64,000 nt of DNA from Flavobacteriales bacterium (GTDB lineage: Bacteria; Bacteroidota; Bacteroidia; Flavobacteriales_F; PHOS-HE28). Below, in pieces: positions 18,516 to 27,654 of the stretch (within the stretch, counting starts at the first letter, position 1; each line of letters starts with the position of its first letter). Made by a program: the position numbers and the translations under genes. The DNA lies in assembly GCA_016704485.1 (NCBI GenBank), contig JADJAA010000001.1, positions 1,364,001 through 1,428,000 on the forward strand, written 5' to 3'. Below the pieces are notes generated by a model that worked only from the letters and a program-made list of their open reading frames with translations, was not told the DNA's origin and did not search any database.

Positions 18516-20603
18516 TCAATATGAATGATCCACCGTAAATCGGACTGAATAGATCTGATCACCCTGTGCTAGTTGGATCATATAGAACCCGGCTGATAAT
18601 TCCGATATAGGCAGCGATATTCGTTGCAGACCGACAGCTGGTTTTCCTTGGAATACCGTCTTGACGAGACGCCCCGTTGGGTCGATGATCGAAAGGTCAA
18701 TTGCAGTTGATCCGGATGATATGAATTGCACGTACGAGGATTCTGTAGCCGGGTTCGGAACTACTTCTAGTTCGTTTTCCGTAGCGGTAAGATCATCAAG
18801 CCCCAATGGTGTTCCCGATAGATTTATGTCATCGATGTAGACGTTATTGCCACCATCACTTAGAAATTCGAATCGTATCCGGAAATCACTGGTATGGTAA
18901 TTGGAGCTTATGTTGTCCACAACGGCGTAACCCCATTCGCTTGGATCATTCGGAACATAGGATCCACTCACGATACCGCCCGTAGTAAGGTCGATCCCGG
19001 CGCGTAACTGCTTGCGCATTGACCAGGTCGTTCCGCAATTATTGGAAACGTAGAACCGTAACCGGTCATCGTTATTCGCGTTTCGCATGGCAAACGCATA
19101 CCGGAAGGAAATGACCACTTCTCCAGCATTGGAGTAGTCATAGGTGGGCGAGTAGATATTGTCCAGACTGCCGACCATGCTGCTATTATTGGTGAGCATG
19201 ATACTGTTCGCTCCGCTTGACGCTGCACTTGAAGTAAGCTGGAATGTTCCGTTCTGATCAACGTCACGCACGATCCATTCATTATCCGGTATACTGGTCA
19301 GTGCCTCGAACCCTTCATTGAACGGAATGGCATAGCCCGTATCTGCATAGACCACGATCAGATCCTGTTGGCTCACGGTCAGGTCGTTCACACCATCACT
19401 CACTAGCAATGTTACAGGGTACGTCCCCGCAGCATCGTATTGAATGATGGGTTGTTCATCAGTGCTAGTGCTTGGGGTTCCGCCAGGAAATGTCCACGTG
19501 CGCTGCGTTACGCTGTTGTAGCTGATATCCGTGAACTGGACCGTACTTCCAGTGCAGATCTCGGTATTGCCATGCAGGAAATCCGCTGCACAAAGAACCG
19601 GGTCCGTGGTAACTCCGGTCTGAGCCAAATTATTCGATTGCCAAAGGTTGGAGCGTTGTGCTATATTACTTGTAAGTGCCGCTATCATCCGGTCTCCTTG
19701 ACCTACAGTGAACATCTTGCCACAATAGGAATACTCCATGTAGTTCTCCACGTTATCCAAAGGTGATCCGCAGGATGCTGCTTGCAAGAAACAGGATTGC
19801 CACCCCACGGTGTTCGGGGTATCCGAAACCCCATCATCGCTAAAGCAATTGTCTTCTTCGCCAGGATCATTCGTACTTCCCCAACAATGCGCTAGGTTAA
19901 GCCAGTGGCCTGTTTCATGGCTTAGCACCCTGGAAGTGCCAATGGAGCTCGTGCCAATGGACCCAACGTAATTATGGCCAATGACAATACCATCCGCTTC
20001 GGGCCAATTATCCAACCACTGAGGGTAATACGTATAACCAGCTACGCCACTTCCTGCGGACGCTGCAACCCAAATGTTCATGTATTGATCACGAGGCCAT
20101 TGGATCAACTGCGTCATCTCGAAATCGCCATCATAGGTCTGGGTGGAAACAGTACGCGTTATTCCATTCGTACAGTTCCCTTCGGGGTCAAGCGTTGCTA
20201 AACGGAATTCGATGTTCACATCGGCAACAATGTCCAGGAATTCTGGGCGTACGTTCGGCCAGTCCGCGTTCTGTTTCGTGTAATCGTTGGTCAAGATCCT
20301 TACGGCATCATAGACCTGGGCATCGGTGATGTTCTCTACGCCATTGTTGTGAATAATGTGAAAAACCATTGGAATGATATACGGTTCGTCACCTCCACGT
20401 TCCGCATTGGCTGAAAAGCCTTCTGTTCGAGCATCCAACAACCCTTTTGCATGCATGGCATCCTCGAAAGCACCAGGGGTGTTGTTCAGGTGCTTGGTCA
20501 GCTCATCTTGGTTGTTGGCATTGCAACGAAACCCTTCATCATCCTGTTGACCAATAACAGGCATGCAGAACACGGTGAGAATAACTAGTAACAAATTGCG
20601 CAT
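18516..20603 (-). CDS. Secreted pappalysin-like M43 zinc metalloprotease (tandem paralogue)
   Basis: A 695-residue protein with the same layout as its neighbour. Signal peptide MRNLLLVILTVFCMPVIGQ, pro-region, catalytic HETGHWLNLAH at 229-239, Met-turn segment ENYMEYSYC, PKD-like domain with TFPGGTPSTSTDE, a GNNVYIDDINLSG beta-sandwich segment and a type A sorting domain beginning VPNPATESS. The third zinc ligand is preserved. The two genes are in tandem on the minus strand with 161 bp between them and look like an old duplication, since the proteins align throughout but differ at many positions. Regulation is not visible. Confidence 0.92.
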   Translation of the reverse strand: MRNLLLVILTVFCMPVIGQQDDEGFRCNANNQDELTKHLNNTPGAFEDAMHAKGLLDARTEGFSANAERGGDEPYIIPMVFHIIHNNGVENITDAQVYDAVRILTNDYTKQNADWPNVRPEFLDIVADVNIEFRLATLDPEGNCTNGITRTVSTQTYDGDFEMTQLIQWPRDQYMNIWVAASAGSGVAGYTYYPQWLDNWPEADGIVIGHNYVGSIGTSSIGTSRVLSHETGHWLNLAHCWGSTNDPGEEDNCFSDDGVSDTPNTVGWQSCFLQAASCGSPLDNVENYMEYSYCGKMFTVGQGDRMIAALTSNIAQRSNLWQSNNLAQTGVTTDPVLCAADFLHGNTEICTGSTVQFTDISYNSVTQRTWTFPGGTPSTSTDEQPIIQYDAAGTYPVTLLVSDGVNDLTVSQQDLIVVYADTGYAIPFNEGFEALTSIPDNEWIVRDVDQNGTFQLTSSAASSGANSIMLTNNSSMVGSLDNIYSPTYDYSNAGEVVISFRYAFAMRNANNDDRLRFYVSNNCGTTWSMRKQLRAGIDLTTGGIVSGSYVPNDPSEWGYAVVDNISSNYHTSDFRIRFEFLSDGGNNVYIDDINLSGTPLGLDDLTATENELEVVPNPATESSYVQFISSGSTAIDLSIIDPTGRLVKTVFQGKPAVGLQRISLPISELSAGFYMIQLAQGDQIYSVRFTVDHSY

Positions 20604-20793
20604 GTATAGTTGAAAATTATGGTCGCGAGGAGAGGGGCTGCGAACAATGAGGGAACGTAAAGATATAGGGTCAGCTCGTCTCGGGACCCACCATAAACGG
20701 GGCTAACGTGGAAACTCACTTCCATATAGGGATCATGAAATTCGGCAGATGTCTTCTGGACCCCGACGAACAATGGCCAGAGACATCCGTGAA

Positions 20794-21933
20794 TTACGCC
20801 AGTGCTTGAGCAAGATCGTCAATAAGGTCTTCCACGTCTTCCACACCTACACTTAGTCGGATCAGGCTGTCGGCCAACCCCGCCTTCAAGCGCTCCTCCC
20901 GCGGTATGCTTGCATGCGTCATGGTTGCCGGGTGCCCGATCAAGGATTCCACTCCACCCAAGGATTCCGCTAAAGCGAAAAGCTTGGTCCGGGAGAGGAT
21001 GTTCATTGCATCGGCCAACTTATCGCCCTTTATGGTGAAGCTGATCATACCACCGAAACCGTGCATTTGCTTCTTGGCGATGGCATGGTTCGGGTGTGTT
21101 GGTAATCCTGGCCAGTAGACCTTGTCCACTTTCGGGTGCTTTACCAACCACTCGGCGATCACTTTCCCATTCTCACAATGGCGTTCCATGCGTAGGTGCA
21201 ACGTTTTCAGACCGCGCAATACCAGAAAACAATCCTGCGGACCGGGTACGGCGCCACAACTGTTCTGAATGAAGGCCAACCGCTCGTTGAGGTCATCGCT
21301 TTTTACCACCAATGCGCCCATGACCACATCGCTATGGCCGCCGAGGTACTTGGTAACTGAATGCATTACGATATCCGCACCCAGGTCGATGGGGTTCTGC
21401 AAATAAGGACTAGCGAACGTGTTATCGATACCGAGCATGCACTTCTGCGTTTTCGCAATGGCCGCCAGTGCCTTGATGTCAATGATCTTCAAGGTCGGGT
21501 TCGTTGGTGTTTCGGCCCAGATCAGTTTCGTGTTCGCATTCACGTTGGCCTTCACATTGTCCGGGTCGCTCATATCCACAAAGTGGAACTTGATCCCATA
21601 ATGCTCGAATATCTTGGTGAAAATGCGATAAGTACCACCGTATAGATCGTTCGTACTGATCACTTCATCACCGGGTTTCAACAATTTCACGACCGCATCG
21701 ATCGCCGCCATACCGCTACTGAAACAGAGACCGTGTTTGCCATTCTCCAATTCGGCAAGCGCTTTTTGCAAAGCTGTCCGCGTTGGGTTGTGCGTGCGAC
21801 TGTATTCATAGCCTTTATGATCGCCAGGTGCCGACTGTACATAGGTGCTGGTCTGGTAGATCGGGGTCATGATCGCCCCGGTTGTTGGATCAGGTTCTAC
21901 GCCTGCGTGAATGGCTTTGGTACCGCGTCGCAT
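20794..21933 (-). CDS. Cystathionine gamma-synthase / gamma-lyase (PLP enzyme)
   Basis: A 379-residue trans-sulfuration PLP enzyme. The family motifs include YEYSRTHNPTR, SSGMAAIDAV, NDLYGGTYR, AETPTNP, DNTFASPYLQNP and the PLP-lysine segment SVTKYLGGHSD (Lys about 195). Members interconvert homoserine esters, cysteine, cystathionine and alpha-keto acids in methionine/cysteine metabolism; synthase and lyase cannot be separated by eye. The start at 21933 is chosen because AAAAGGAAG lies just upstream and a -7 element sits 25 bp before it; an in-frame ATG at 22029 is upstream of that promoter. The upstream neighbour is the accessory island. Confidence 0.9.
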   Translation of the reverse strand: MRRGTKAIHAGVEPDPTTGAIMTPIYQTSTYVQSAPGDHKGYEYSRTHNPTRTALQKALAELENGKHGLCFSSGMAAIDAVVKLLKPGDEVISTNDLYGGTYRIFTKIFEHYGIKFHFVDMSDPDNVKANVNANTKLIWAETPTNPTLKIIDIKALAAIAKTQKCMLGIDNTFASPYLQNPIDLGADIVMHSVTKYLGGHSDVVMGALVVKSDDLNERLAFIQNSCGAVPGPQDCFLVLRGLKTLHLRMERHCENGKVIAEWLVKHPKVDKVYWPGLPTHPNHAIAKKQMHGFGGMISFTIKGDKLADAMNILSRTKLFALAESLGGVESLIGHPATMTHASIPREERLKAGLADSLIRLSVGVEDVEDLIDDLAQALA

Positions 21934-21957
21934 TGTGCTTCCTTTTCTGTTGGTCTG

Positions 21958-21965
21958 CGAAGGTA
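21958..21965 (-). promoter_or_regulatory. -7 element of the cystathionine synthase/lyase gene
   Basis: On the minus strand this reads TACCTTCG, one base from TAnnTTTG, 24 bp before the ATG. The same TAnnTTCG variant precedes gdhA and rbfA. Confidence 0.45.
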
Positions 21966-22049
21966 GGTTGGTGTGATCGCCAGGGAAGAGAGGGGCAGGT
22001 CTTTGTTGTTGTACGGTGTGCATGATCATATGCCCAACTACATCACCTC

Positions 22050-22092
22050 AAATACGCATCCCATTTCGGATCACGATCCGGAACACCATGCC
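22050..22092 (+). repeat. Left 43 bp direct repeat bracketing the island
   Basis: Differs from 30331-30373 at four positions over 43 bp; the shared core is CGCATCCCATTTCGGATCAC. At the right-hand copy the sequence is the 5' leader and start codon of the EamA gene, so the left copy looks like a duplicated leader. Confidence 0.7.
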
Positions 22093-22171
22093 CTCAAACC
22101 TTCGCCGGGTCTGTCGTGCTCTGGCGACGACCCTGCGACATCGAAGACGCGATAACGATTTCACATGACGC

Positions 22172-22237
22172 TTAAACCCACGCAGACAAGCCTCCACCGG
22201 TTCAGTAGGCTTGCGGAATGTCTGCCGTACGGCAGAC
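22172..22237. repeat. Inverted repeat-end remnant and perfect 18 bp palindrome upstream of RAYT
   Basis: TTAAACCCACGCAG at 22172-22185 is the reverse complement of the right end of the island's GC-rich repeat. GTCTGCCGTACGGCAGAC at 22220-22237 is a perfect palindrome. Between them, TTCAGTAGGCTTGCGGAA resembles TTCAGCAAGCTTGCGGAA in the repeats at 27655 and 30126. No gene is visible between 21934 and 22280. Confidence 0.6.
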
Positions 22238-22279
22238 GACCCTGCGCCCTTGTGCCGGAATTAGCGATACATTCGACGT

Positions 22280-22867
22280 ATGGCCGTTCGTAAGTTGCGT
22301 AGCAAACCCGACGCGGTCTATTTCGCGACGTTCACCTGTTATCAATGGCTGCCATTGTTGGAACAAGTGAACGGATATGATCTGGTGTACAACTGGATGC
22401 ACCAAGCTCATTCTCTTGGATACCGATTCTTTGGTTATGCCATTATGCCCAACCATGCACATTTTGTGATCCGAGTTCCACAAGATGGAGCTATCAATAC
22501 GGTCCTGAGCAATGGCAAACGATTATTAGCGTATGAGATCATCGAAAGACTGAAAGCAGATGGCCGAAATTCCATTCTAACGCAATTGAGTTCCGGACTG
22601 CGCCCTTCTGATGTTGCACGTGGACAGAAACACCGTGTTTTCGCAACCTCCACTGATCTGATCGAATGTTTCAGTGGTAAGATGATCGAGGCGAAGTTGA
22701 AGTATATCCATGCTAATCCTATCAGTAAGAAATGGCGGTTAGCGGAAGATGCTGTTGAATATCCACATTCCAGCTTCGCCTTCTATGTGCGAGGAGAGCA
22801 ACGCGCTGCCCCATTAGTGGCATACCATGAATACGGATACTTGGATGGGAAAGGAGCACCGTGGTGA
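22280..22867 (+). CDS. REP-associated tyrosine transposase (RAYT, Y1_Tnp / IS200-like)
   Basis: A 195-residue single-domain HUH nuclease. The metal-binding HxH is in MPNHAHFVI (His59 and His61), and the probable catalytic tyrosine is in KYIHANP (Tyr142), the usual RAYT arrangement. RAYTs are single-copy, domesticated-looking relatives of IS200/IS605 transposases that bind and process REP palindromes. The reading frame is intact. Palindromic repeats lie just upstream (22172-22237) and many GC-rich palindromes lie within the next 8 kb. A diverged 5' fragment of a second RAYT lies at 27764. Whether it mobilises the local repeats is inference. Confidence 0.88.
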   Translation: MAVRKLRSKPDAVYFATFTCYQWLPLLEQVNGYDLVYNWMHQAHSLGYRFFGYAIMPNHAHFVIRVPQDGAINTVLSNGKRLLAYEIIERLKADGRNSILTQLSSGLRPSDVARGQKHRVFATSTDLIECFSGKMIEAKLKYIHANPISKKWRLAEDAVEYPHSSFAFYVRGEQRAAPLVAYHEYGYLDGKGAPW

Positions 22868-22868
22868 T

Positions 22869-23040
22869 CCCTGTGGTCTTAATGCAGTTAACTTGTGTTA
22901 CAATTGATGGATCTTGAAAGTCATGAAAGGCTTGTCGATTACGCTAGCATGCCGCAGGGTCGACCGCTCAAATGCAGCGGACAGACCCGGCGGAGGTTTG
23001 TCTTCGTGGAGCAGCGGGGGTTTACCCTGCGTGGGTTTAA
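22869..23040 (+). repeat. Island repeat, copy A
   Basis: About 170 bp running from CCCTGTGGTCTTAATGCAG to CCTGCGTGGGTTTAA. It has a shortened central hairpin, CCGCT-caaatgc-AGCGG. The right end abuts the truncated IS3-type transposase. Short ORFs inside it do not resemble any family known to me and are not called. Confidence 0.8.
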
Positions 23041-23386
23041 TGCTCCAAAACAATGGCATTACGATCAGTATGACCGAAAACGGTGATCCTTTGGAAAACG
23101 CTGTGGCCGAAAGGCTTAACGGCATACTCAAACAGGAGTATTTGGACTTGGGCCATGTTGATACAATAGAAGATGTGCGCGTGGAACTTGATCGTGCCGT
23201 ATTCCTATACAACACTCAAAGACCACATGCCAGCATAAGCATGTTCACCCCAGACCACGTCCATAACAATCAACTCCATGTACAACGCTCCTGGAAGAAT
23301 TACTATAAAAAGCGAACAACCGTAAACCCAGATCAGGACGAAACAATAACCGTAAATCTATCTTCGGACATCAAACAAAACCTGTA
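23041..23386 (+). pseudogene. 5'-truncated IS3-family transposase (integrase core C-terminal part)
   Basis: The last about 115 codons of an IS3-type DDE transposase remain. ISMTENGDPLENAVAERLNG contains the third acidic catalytic residue (Glu), followed by LKQEYL, DRAVFLYNTQRPHASI and TPDHVH motifs. The first two Asp of the DDE triad and the whole OrfA/helix-turn-helix part are missing. The homology begins exactly where repeat A ends, so the truncation is at the repeat boundary. An ORF opening at 22914 merely reads through the repeat. It is probably inactive. Repeat B begins 22 bp after its stop. Confidence 0.85.
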
Positions 23387-23407
23387 AACTTATTTTAGGA
23401 CGGGTCA

Positions 23408-23594
23408 CCCTGTGGTCTTAATGCAGTTAACTTGCGTTACAATTGATGGATCTTGAAAGTCATGAAAGGCTTGTCGATTACGCTAGCATGCCGCAGGGTC
23501 GACCGCTGCTCCCGGCTCAAGGCCGGGAGCAGCGGACAGACCCGGCGGAGGTTTGTCTTCGAGGAACAGCTGGGGTTCACCCTGCGTGGGTTTA
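23408..23594 (+). repeat. Island repeat, copy B
   Basis: Nearly identical to copy A over its left 100 bp, with a full central hairpin: 14 bp perfect arms at 23503-23516 and 23522-23535 around a 5-base loop. It ends in CCTGCGTGGGTTTA and lies about 70 bp before the first beta-propeller gene, so it may contribute leader or promoter sequence. The remaining bases to 23664 show no feature I recognise. Confidence 0.8.
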
Positions 23595-23664
23595 GGTTCG
23601 AGGACCTTCCGGGGTAATTGGTGTGGGTAAGCTCATGATCGTTCACTAAGTAGGGCGGTACGCG

Positions 23665-25170
23665 ATGATCAGGTTGGCGTTCCTTGTTTGTTTCTGCTTC
23701 GGCTTGTTAAAAGGGTTATTACCCTTGTGTCAAGTTCAGGCCCAGCAAGGATTGAACAACCTCTGGCTGGGTGGATTCGGGAGTGGCTACCCTCCTCCAT
23801 ACGGTAGTGTTGATTTGCAGTTCATTAGCGGAAATCTCGTTCTCAATACGACCTCACGCGATATCGGATTCCGTCGTACCTGCGCAAACATTTCTGATTT
23901 GGATGGAGTGCTTCTGTTCAGCACGAACGGCGTATTCGTCGCGAACGCCTTAGGTGATACGATGGTCAACGGAAGTGGCCTGAATCCTGGATCCTACTCC
24001 AACCAATATCCGCAGGGTTTATACAGTTCCCAAATCGTATTGATCCTACCCAAGCCCGAAGACTCTAACATTTACTATCTGCTCCACATGACCATCGACA
24101 ACAGCGTCGATATCTATGCAGAGCACCTGCTTCTCACGACCATCGACATGAGTTTAGATGGGGGTTTGGGTGCTGTGGTGAGCAAGAACGTTTCTATCCT
24201 GGACGATGAGATCAGCCTGGGGCACTTGACAGCGGTACGTCATGCGAACGGCCGCGATTGGTGGGCCTTCTGCCGCATACTGAACACCAATACCTTCTAT
24301 CGCTACTTGATCACCCCAGCAGGCATCAACTTGGACGGCACCCAGTCCATTGGCGATCTCAGTATCTGGGCTACGGGGCAAGTGTGTTTTTCGCCCGATG
24401 GGACCAAGTTCGCCTATTACTGGCGGGATATTGGTCTGGAGTTGTTTGAGTTCGATCGATGCACAGGCTTGTTTTCATCACCAGTGTCGGTCACGTACAC
24501 GGACTTGGAGTTTGGAAATGGAGCCGCCTTCTCACCGAACGGTCGGTACCTTTACATAACAGATGTGGATAATGTGTACCAATATGACACCGAGGCACCG
24601 GATCTGGCTGCATCCGAGGTCCTCATCGCCGAATGGGACAGTACGTACTCCCCATTCCCGCCGTTGGCAACCTTGTTCGACATCGCTCAACTCGCACCGG
24701 ATGGTAAGATCTACATTGGCACTGGCAATAGCACAGATAAACTGCACGTGATCCACTCTCCGGATTCCGCAGGGTTGGCATGTAACATCGAGCAGCATGA
24801 CATTGATCTGACACGCTATTTCAGCAACTCCCTCCCCAACCACCCCAACTACCATTTGGGGCCGGTGGATGGGAGTGTGTGCGATAGCTTGGGGATCAAT
24901 GTTGGGGTGCTTGAAGAATCGCTACGGCTCGGCGTAAATGTCTATCCGAACCCAAGTGCTGGCGACTTCATGTTGAGTTATCCGGTGCAAAGTCTCGCCG
25001 GTGAAGTAGAAGTGCGCGACGTTTCCGGGCGGCTTGTGCTCCGTACGCAACTGCCAGCATGGAGCCAAGTGCATAAAGTTGGGCTGCACGGCCAGGCGGC
25101 GGGTATTTACAACTGTAGGTTAGCTTGGGGGGCACAAAGCGCTGCTGTTCGAATAATATTGGAACAATGA
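23665..25170 (+). CDS. Secreted beta-propeller-like protein with T9SS type A sorting domain (paralogue 1)
   Basis: A 501-residue protein. The signal peptide is hydrophobic from residue 3 to about 25 and ends near VQAQQ. The mature part has repeated four-strand elements typical of WD40/PD40 propellers: VCFSPDGTKFAYY, AAFSPNGRYLYIT, DIAQLAPDGKIYIGTG, and a conserved FDRCTG. The C-terminal about 80 residues form a type A sorting domain opening with VYPNPSAGDF. Export through the T9SS to the surface or medium is expected; the ligand or activity is unknown. The stop overlaps the next gene's start (ATGA at 25167-25170). Paralogues 2 and 3 lie within 5 kb and share the HANGRDWW and LPNHPNYHLGP segments. 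Confidence 0.85.
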   Translation: MIRLAFLVCFCFGLLKGLLPLCQVQAQQGLNNLWLGGFGSGYPPPYGSVDLQFISGNLVLNTTSRDIGFRRTCANISDLDGVLLFSTNGVFVANALGDTMVNGSGLNPGSYSNQYPQGLYSSQIVLILPKPEDSNIYYLLHMTIDNSVDIYAEHLLLTTIDMSLDGGLGAVVSKNVSILDDEISLGHLTAVRHANGRDWWAFCRILNTNTFYRYLITPAGINLDGTQSIGDLSIWATGQVCFSPDGTKFAYYWRDIGLELFEFDRCTGLFSSPVSVTYTDLEFGNGAAFSPNGRYLYITDVDNVYQYDTEAPDLAASEVLIAEWDSTYSPFPPLATLFDIAQLAPDGKIYIGTGNSTDKLHVIHSPDSAGLACNIEQHDIDLTRYFSNSLPNHPNYHLGPVDGSVCDSLGINVGVLEESLRLGVNVYPNPSAGDFMLSYPVQSLAGEVEVRDVSGRLVLRTQLPAWSQVHKVGLHGQAAGIYNCRLAWGAQSAAVRIILEQ

Positions 25171-25784
25171 AAAGAATATACGCCCTCTTGGTCTTGGCTA
25201 GCGGATTACTAAGTGCCAACGCCTCCAACGTGCTCACTGCCGATGGAGTTAAGTTGGCAAACTCAAGTATCGTAACGACTAAATTGATAGAAGGCAACGC
25301 GAAAACAGTAAACGAGGTTTATCTGGCCACCATCGGTAAGGACGTGGACGATTTCACCACAACACAGACCAGTGACCTCTTCGCGATTGCCAACCAGTGC
25401 CCACTGGTGGGTGGTAACGCGGTATTCCGTGCACGCTCACTTTATGCACTGATCGATGACGATGTGGAATACGACGATGCCAACCTTTGTCTGCAACATG
25501 GCATCATCTACAAGAACTTGGAACTCAACGCTGTCTCAAAAGTGAGTATCCAACCGAACCCGACTGATGACGCTGCTACCCTCTTGTACAGCATGGCCGA
25601 AGACAAAAATGGCACTTTAGTCATCTACGATGCGCTGGGCAAAGAAGTATTACGGCACGGCTTAAGCTCGGAACATGAACGCCACGCGTTCAGCACAGCG
25701 GAATTGACGCAAGGTGCATACCATTATGTGGTAAGCAGTGGCGCGGATGCCATTGGAACTGGTAAATTGATGATCGTGCGATGA
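25167..25784 (+). CDS. Small secreted protein with T9SS type A sorting domain
   Basis: A 205-residue protein of unknown function. The start at 25167 gives a signal peptide (MKRIYALLVLASGLLSANA); an upstream in-frame ATG at 25125 lies inside the propeller gene. The middle (residues about 25-120) has no recognised domain but contains three Cys and a DDDVEYDDA acidic run. The C-terminal part, from VSIQPNPTDDAAT onward, is a type A sorting domain ending KLMIVR. It overlaps both neighbours by four bases (ATGA), so its translation is coupled to two propeller genes. A copy of its last 53 codons, fused to an island repeat, lies at 28055-28216. Confidence 0.75.
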   Translation: MKRIYALLVLASGLLSANASNVLTADGVKLANSSIVTTKLIEGNAKTVNEVYLATIGKDVDDFTTTQTSDLFAIANQCPLVGGNAVFRARSLYALIDDDVEYDDANLCLQHGIIYKNLELNAVSKVSIQPNPTDDAATLLYSMAEDKNGTLVIYDALGKEVLRHGLSSEHERHAFSTAELTQGAYHYVVSSGADAIGTGKLMIVR

Positions 25785-27301
25785 TACCCCAACCGAGAAA
25801 GATGCGTTCGATCTGCATAACGATCGCCTTGGTGGCTGGCCAATTGGTAAGCCGCCAAGGCTTCGCGCAGGGCTTGAATAATTTCTTCTTGATGGGGTAC
25901 GAGAATTACGCGGGCTTACCGTGGGGTGGCACTAACGTCAATTTTAGTTCTGGTACGCCTGATATCTACTATCAGTACCGTGATATCGGATACAGTCGGG
26001 CGAATGCGAATATTTCTGATGACCTTGGCAACGTGCTTTTCAGCACCAACGGTGCATGGGTGGCTGATGCCATAGGTGACACCATGCAAAATGGAACAGG
26101 ATTAAGTCCAAGCTACTATACTTCCCTCTATCCGGAGGGGTTGCATGGATCACAATTGGCTGTAATCATTCCAAACCCTGCAAATGATGAACAGTACTAT
26201 TTGTTTCACGGGACTTTGGATGAATTCTCGGGATCATATGCCAGTTATCTGTATTATTCGATTATTGATATGGATGCGAACAACGGCTTGGGCTCTGTCA
26301 TTACTAAGAATAATATTCTCTTGGAAGACACTCTTAATAAAGGGAAAATAACTGCAGTTCGACACGCTAATGGCCGTGATTGGTGGGTGTATTGTCATAA
26401 ACAGTTCACTAGCGTCTATTATCGAATGTTGATTACAGCTAGCGGTGTTCAAGGGCCTTTCCAACAATCAATTGGCATGATCAGGCACAGAGATGTTGGT
26501 CAGGTTTGCTTTTCACCCAATGGCGACAAGTTCGCGTACTACTATGGATTGGAGGATGACCTGGAGATTTTTGACTTTGATCGTTGTACAGGATTATTGT
26601 CCAACCCGGTTCATATCGCCATAGAGGATTATAACCAGATGGGAGGCGTTGCGTTTTCGCCCAGTGGTCAGTTCCTTTATGTGTCCTCGGTCTTGGATGT
26701 GTATCAATACGATGTCACCGTTGCAGATATCGCAGGGTCTATGGTCCACTTGGGCACTTGGGATGGCTTCTACTCGCCCAGCCCACCTTTGGCAACGGTC
26801 TTTGATATAGCGCAATTGGCTCCAGATGGTAAAATTTACATCAGCACCGGCAATGGCACCTTTCATTTGCATGTGATCAATGCGCCGGACCTTCCTGGTT
26901 TAGCTTGCGATTTCCAGCAACATGCCATTGAACTACCCACGTACAATTTCAACTCCCTACCCAACCACCCCAACTACCACTTAGGCCCAATAGATGGCAG
27001 TGTGTGTGATAGCTTGGGGATCAATACAGGCATGCTAGGTGTTCGAGCGGAGCCGAGAACGAGCGTTAGCGCACACCCCAACCCAAGCACAGGCACATTC
27101 GCGTTGAGTTTTGCGGCTCACCCGGAACCCGGTTTGTTGGAGGTTCTGGATGTACAAGGCCGGGTGGTCTACCAGCACCGTTTGGCAGCTTGGAGCCAAA
27201 TACATAATGTGGCATTAGAGAACACCCCAGCAGGTTTGTACAATTGCCGCATGCAATGGGGCACTCGTTCCGCCAACACACGGGTAATACTACAACCATG
27301 A
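25781..27301 (+). CDS. Secreted beta-propeller-like protein with T9SS type A sorting domain (paralogue 2)
   Basis: A 506-residue protein coupled by ATGA overlap to the genes before and after it. Signal peptide up to about GFAQ; a mature propeller with YRDIGYSRANANI, VCFSPNGDKFAYYY, VAFSPSGQFLYV and DIAQLAPDGKIYISTG; and a type A sorting domain starting about residue 430 (HPNPSTGTF). Bases 26597-27027 look identical to 29029-29459 in paralogue 3, although flanking parts of the two genes differ substantially. The linker before the sorting domain is encoded by a REP-like half-palindrome at 27041-27060, which is inverted relative to paralogue 3. Confidence 0.85.
   Translation: MIPQPRKMRSICITIALVAGQLVSRQGFAQGLNNFFLMGYENYAGLPWGGTNVNFSSGTPDIYYQYRDIGYSRANANISDDLGNVLFSTNGAWVADAIGDTMQNGTGLSPSYYTSLYPEGLHGSQLAVIIPNPANDEQYYLFHGTLDEFSGSYASYLYYSIIDMDANNGLGSVITKNNILLEDTLNKGKITAVRHANGRDWWVYCHKQFTSVYYRMLITASGVQGPFQQSIGMIRHRDVGQVCFSPNGDKFAYYYGLEDDLEIFDFDRCTGLLSNPVHIAIEDYNQMGGVAFSPSGQFLYVSSVLDVYQYDVTVADIAGSMVHLGTWDGFYSPSPPLATVFDIAQLAPDGKIYISTGNGTFHLHVINAPDLPGLACDFQQHAIELPTYNFNSLPNHPNYHLGPIDGSVCDSLGINTGMLGVRAEPRTSVSAHPNPSTGTFALSFAAHPEPGLLEVLDVQGRVVYQHRLAAWSQIHNVALENTPAGLYNCRMQWGTRSANTRVILQP
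27041..27060 (-). repeat. REP-like half-palindrome in coding linker (inverted copy)
   Basis: Exact reverse complement of 29473-29492 in the paralogous gene. It encodes the VRAEPR-type linker between propeller and sorting domain without breaking the frame. Confidence 0.7.
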
Positions 27302-27579
27302 GCAAGCGTTACTACCTCCTACTTATGCTTGCTTTACCGATACTCGCGTCGGCACAAAGCCCGTCCACAGCACGTGCATGGCCAGCACCCAACGCGCTTA
27401 CCATGCATGTGATCATACAACAGCGGCCGGCAACTATTCCTGCGGAGCAATGGAAAGCAATGATGTTGCAACCGGTTAATGCGTCGCTTTATCCTATTCG
27501 CATTACACAAGCGCTTTTGGATACTATCGATGCTACTCAGTTGGATATGCGGTACCAGTACATCATGGTGCAGGAGTAG
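27298..27579 (+). CDS. Small secreted protein of unknown function (93 residues)
   Basis: The start at 27298 overlaps the propeller stop (ATGA); a longer frame from 27244 lies inside that gene. A clear signal peptide (MSKRYYLLLMLALPILASAQ) is followed by a mature part of about 70 residues with PNALTMHVIIQQRP, a tryptophan-containing helix-like stretch and a conserved MRYQYIMVQE end. There is no sorting domain, Cys or lipobox, so it is probably periplasmic. The paralogue at 29727 keeps the same end. It is the last gene of the four-gene coupled chain beginning at 23665. I do not recognise the family. Confidence 0.7.
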   Translation: MSKRYYLLLMLALPILASAQSPSTARAWPAPNALTMHVIIQQRPATIPAEQWKAMMLQPVNASLYPIRITQALLDTIDATQLDMRYQYIMVQE

Positions 27580-27654
27580 GGTCATAACCGCACCAGCACC
27601 TTTTTTCAAGGAATGGTTCCGGCTTACCTACCGGTTGCAGTTGTCAAGCGGCGT

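Noticed and set aside
20604..20793. Possible riboswitch or sRNA upstream of the second M43 gene
   Set aside because: No conserved stem pattern or known riboswitch core is visible; it looks like ordinary spacer and promoter sequence.
22895..23086. ORF of 63 codons across repeat A, and similar ORFs in repeats B and C
   Set aside because: They read through the repeat and into unrelated sequence, the frame is not kept between copies, and no known domain is seen.
23041..23594. Active IS3 element flanked by repeats A and B as a composite transposon
   Set aside because: The transposase lacks its first two catalytic Asp and OrfA, and no IS3 terminal inverted repeats are visible. The repeats are as likely to be the cause of truncation.
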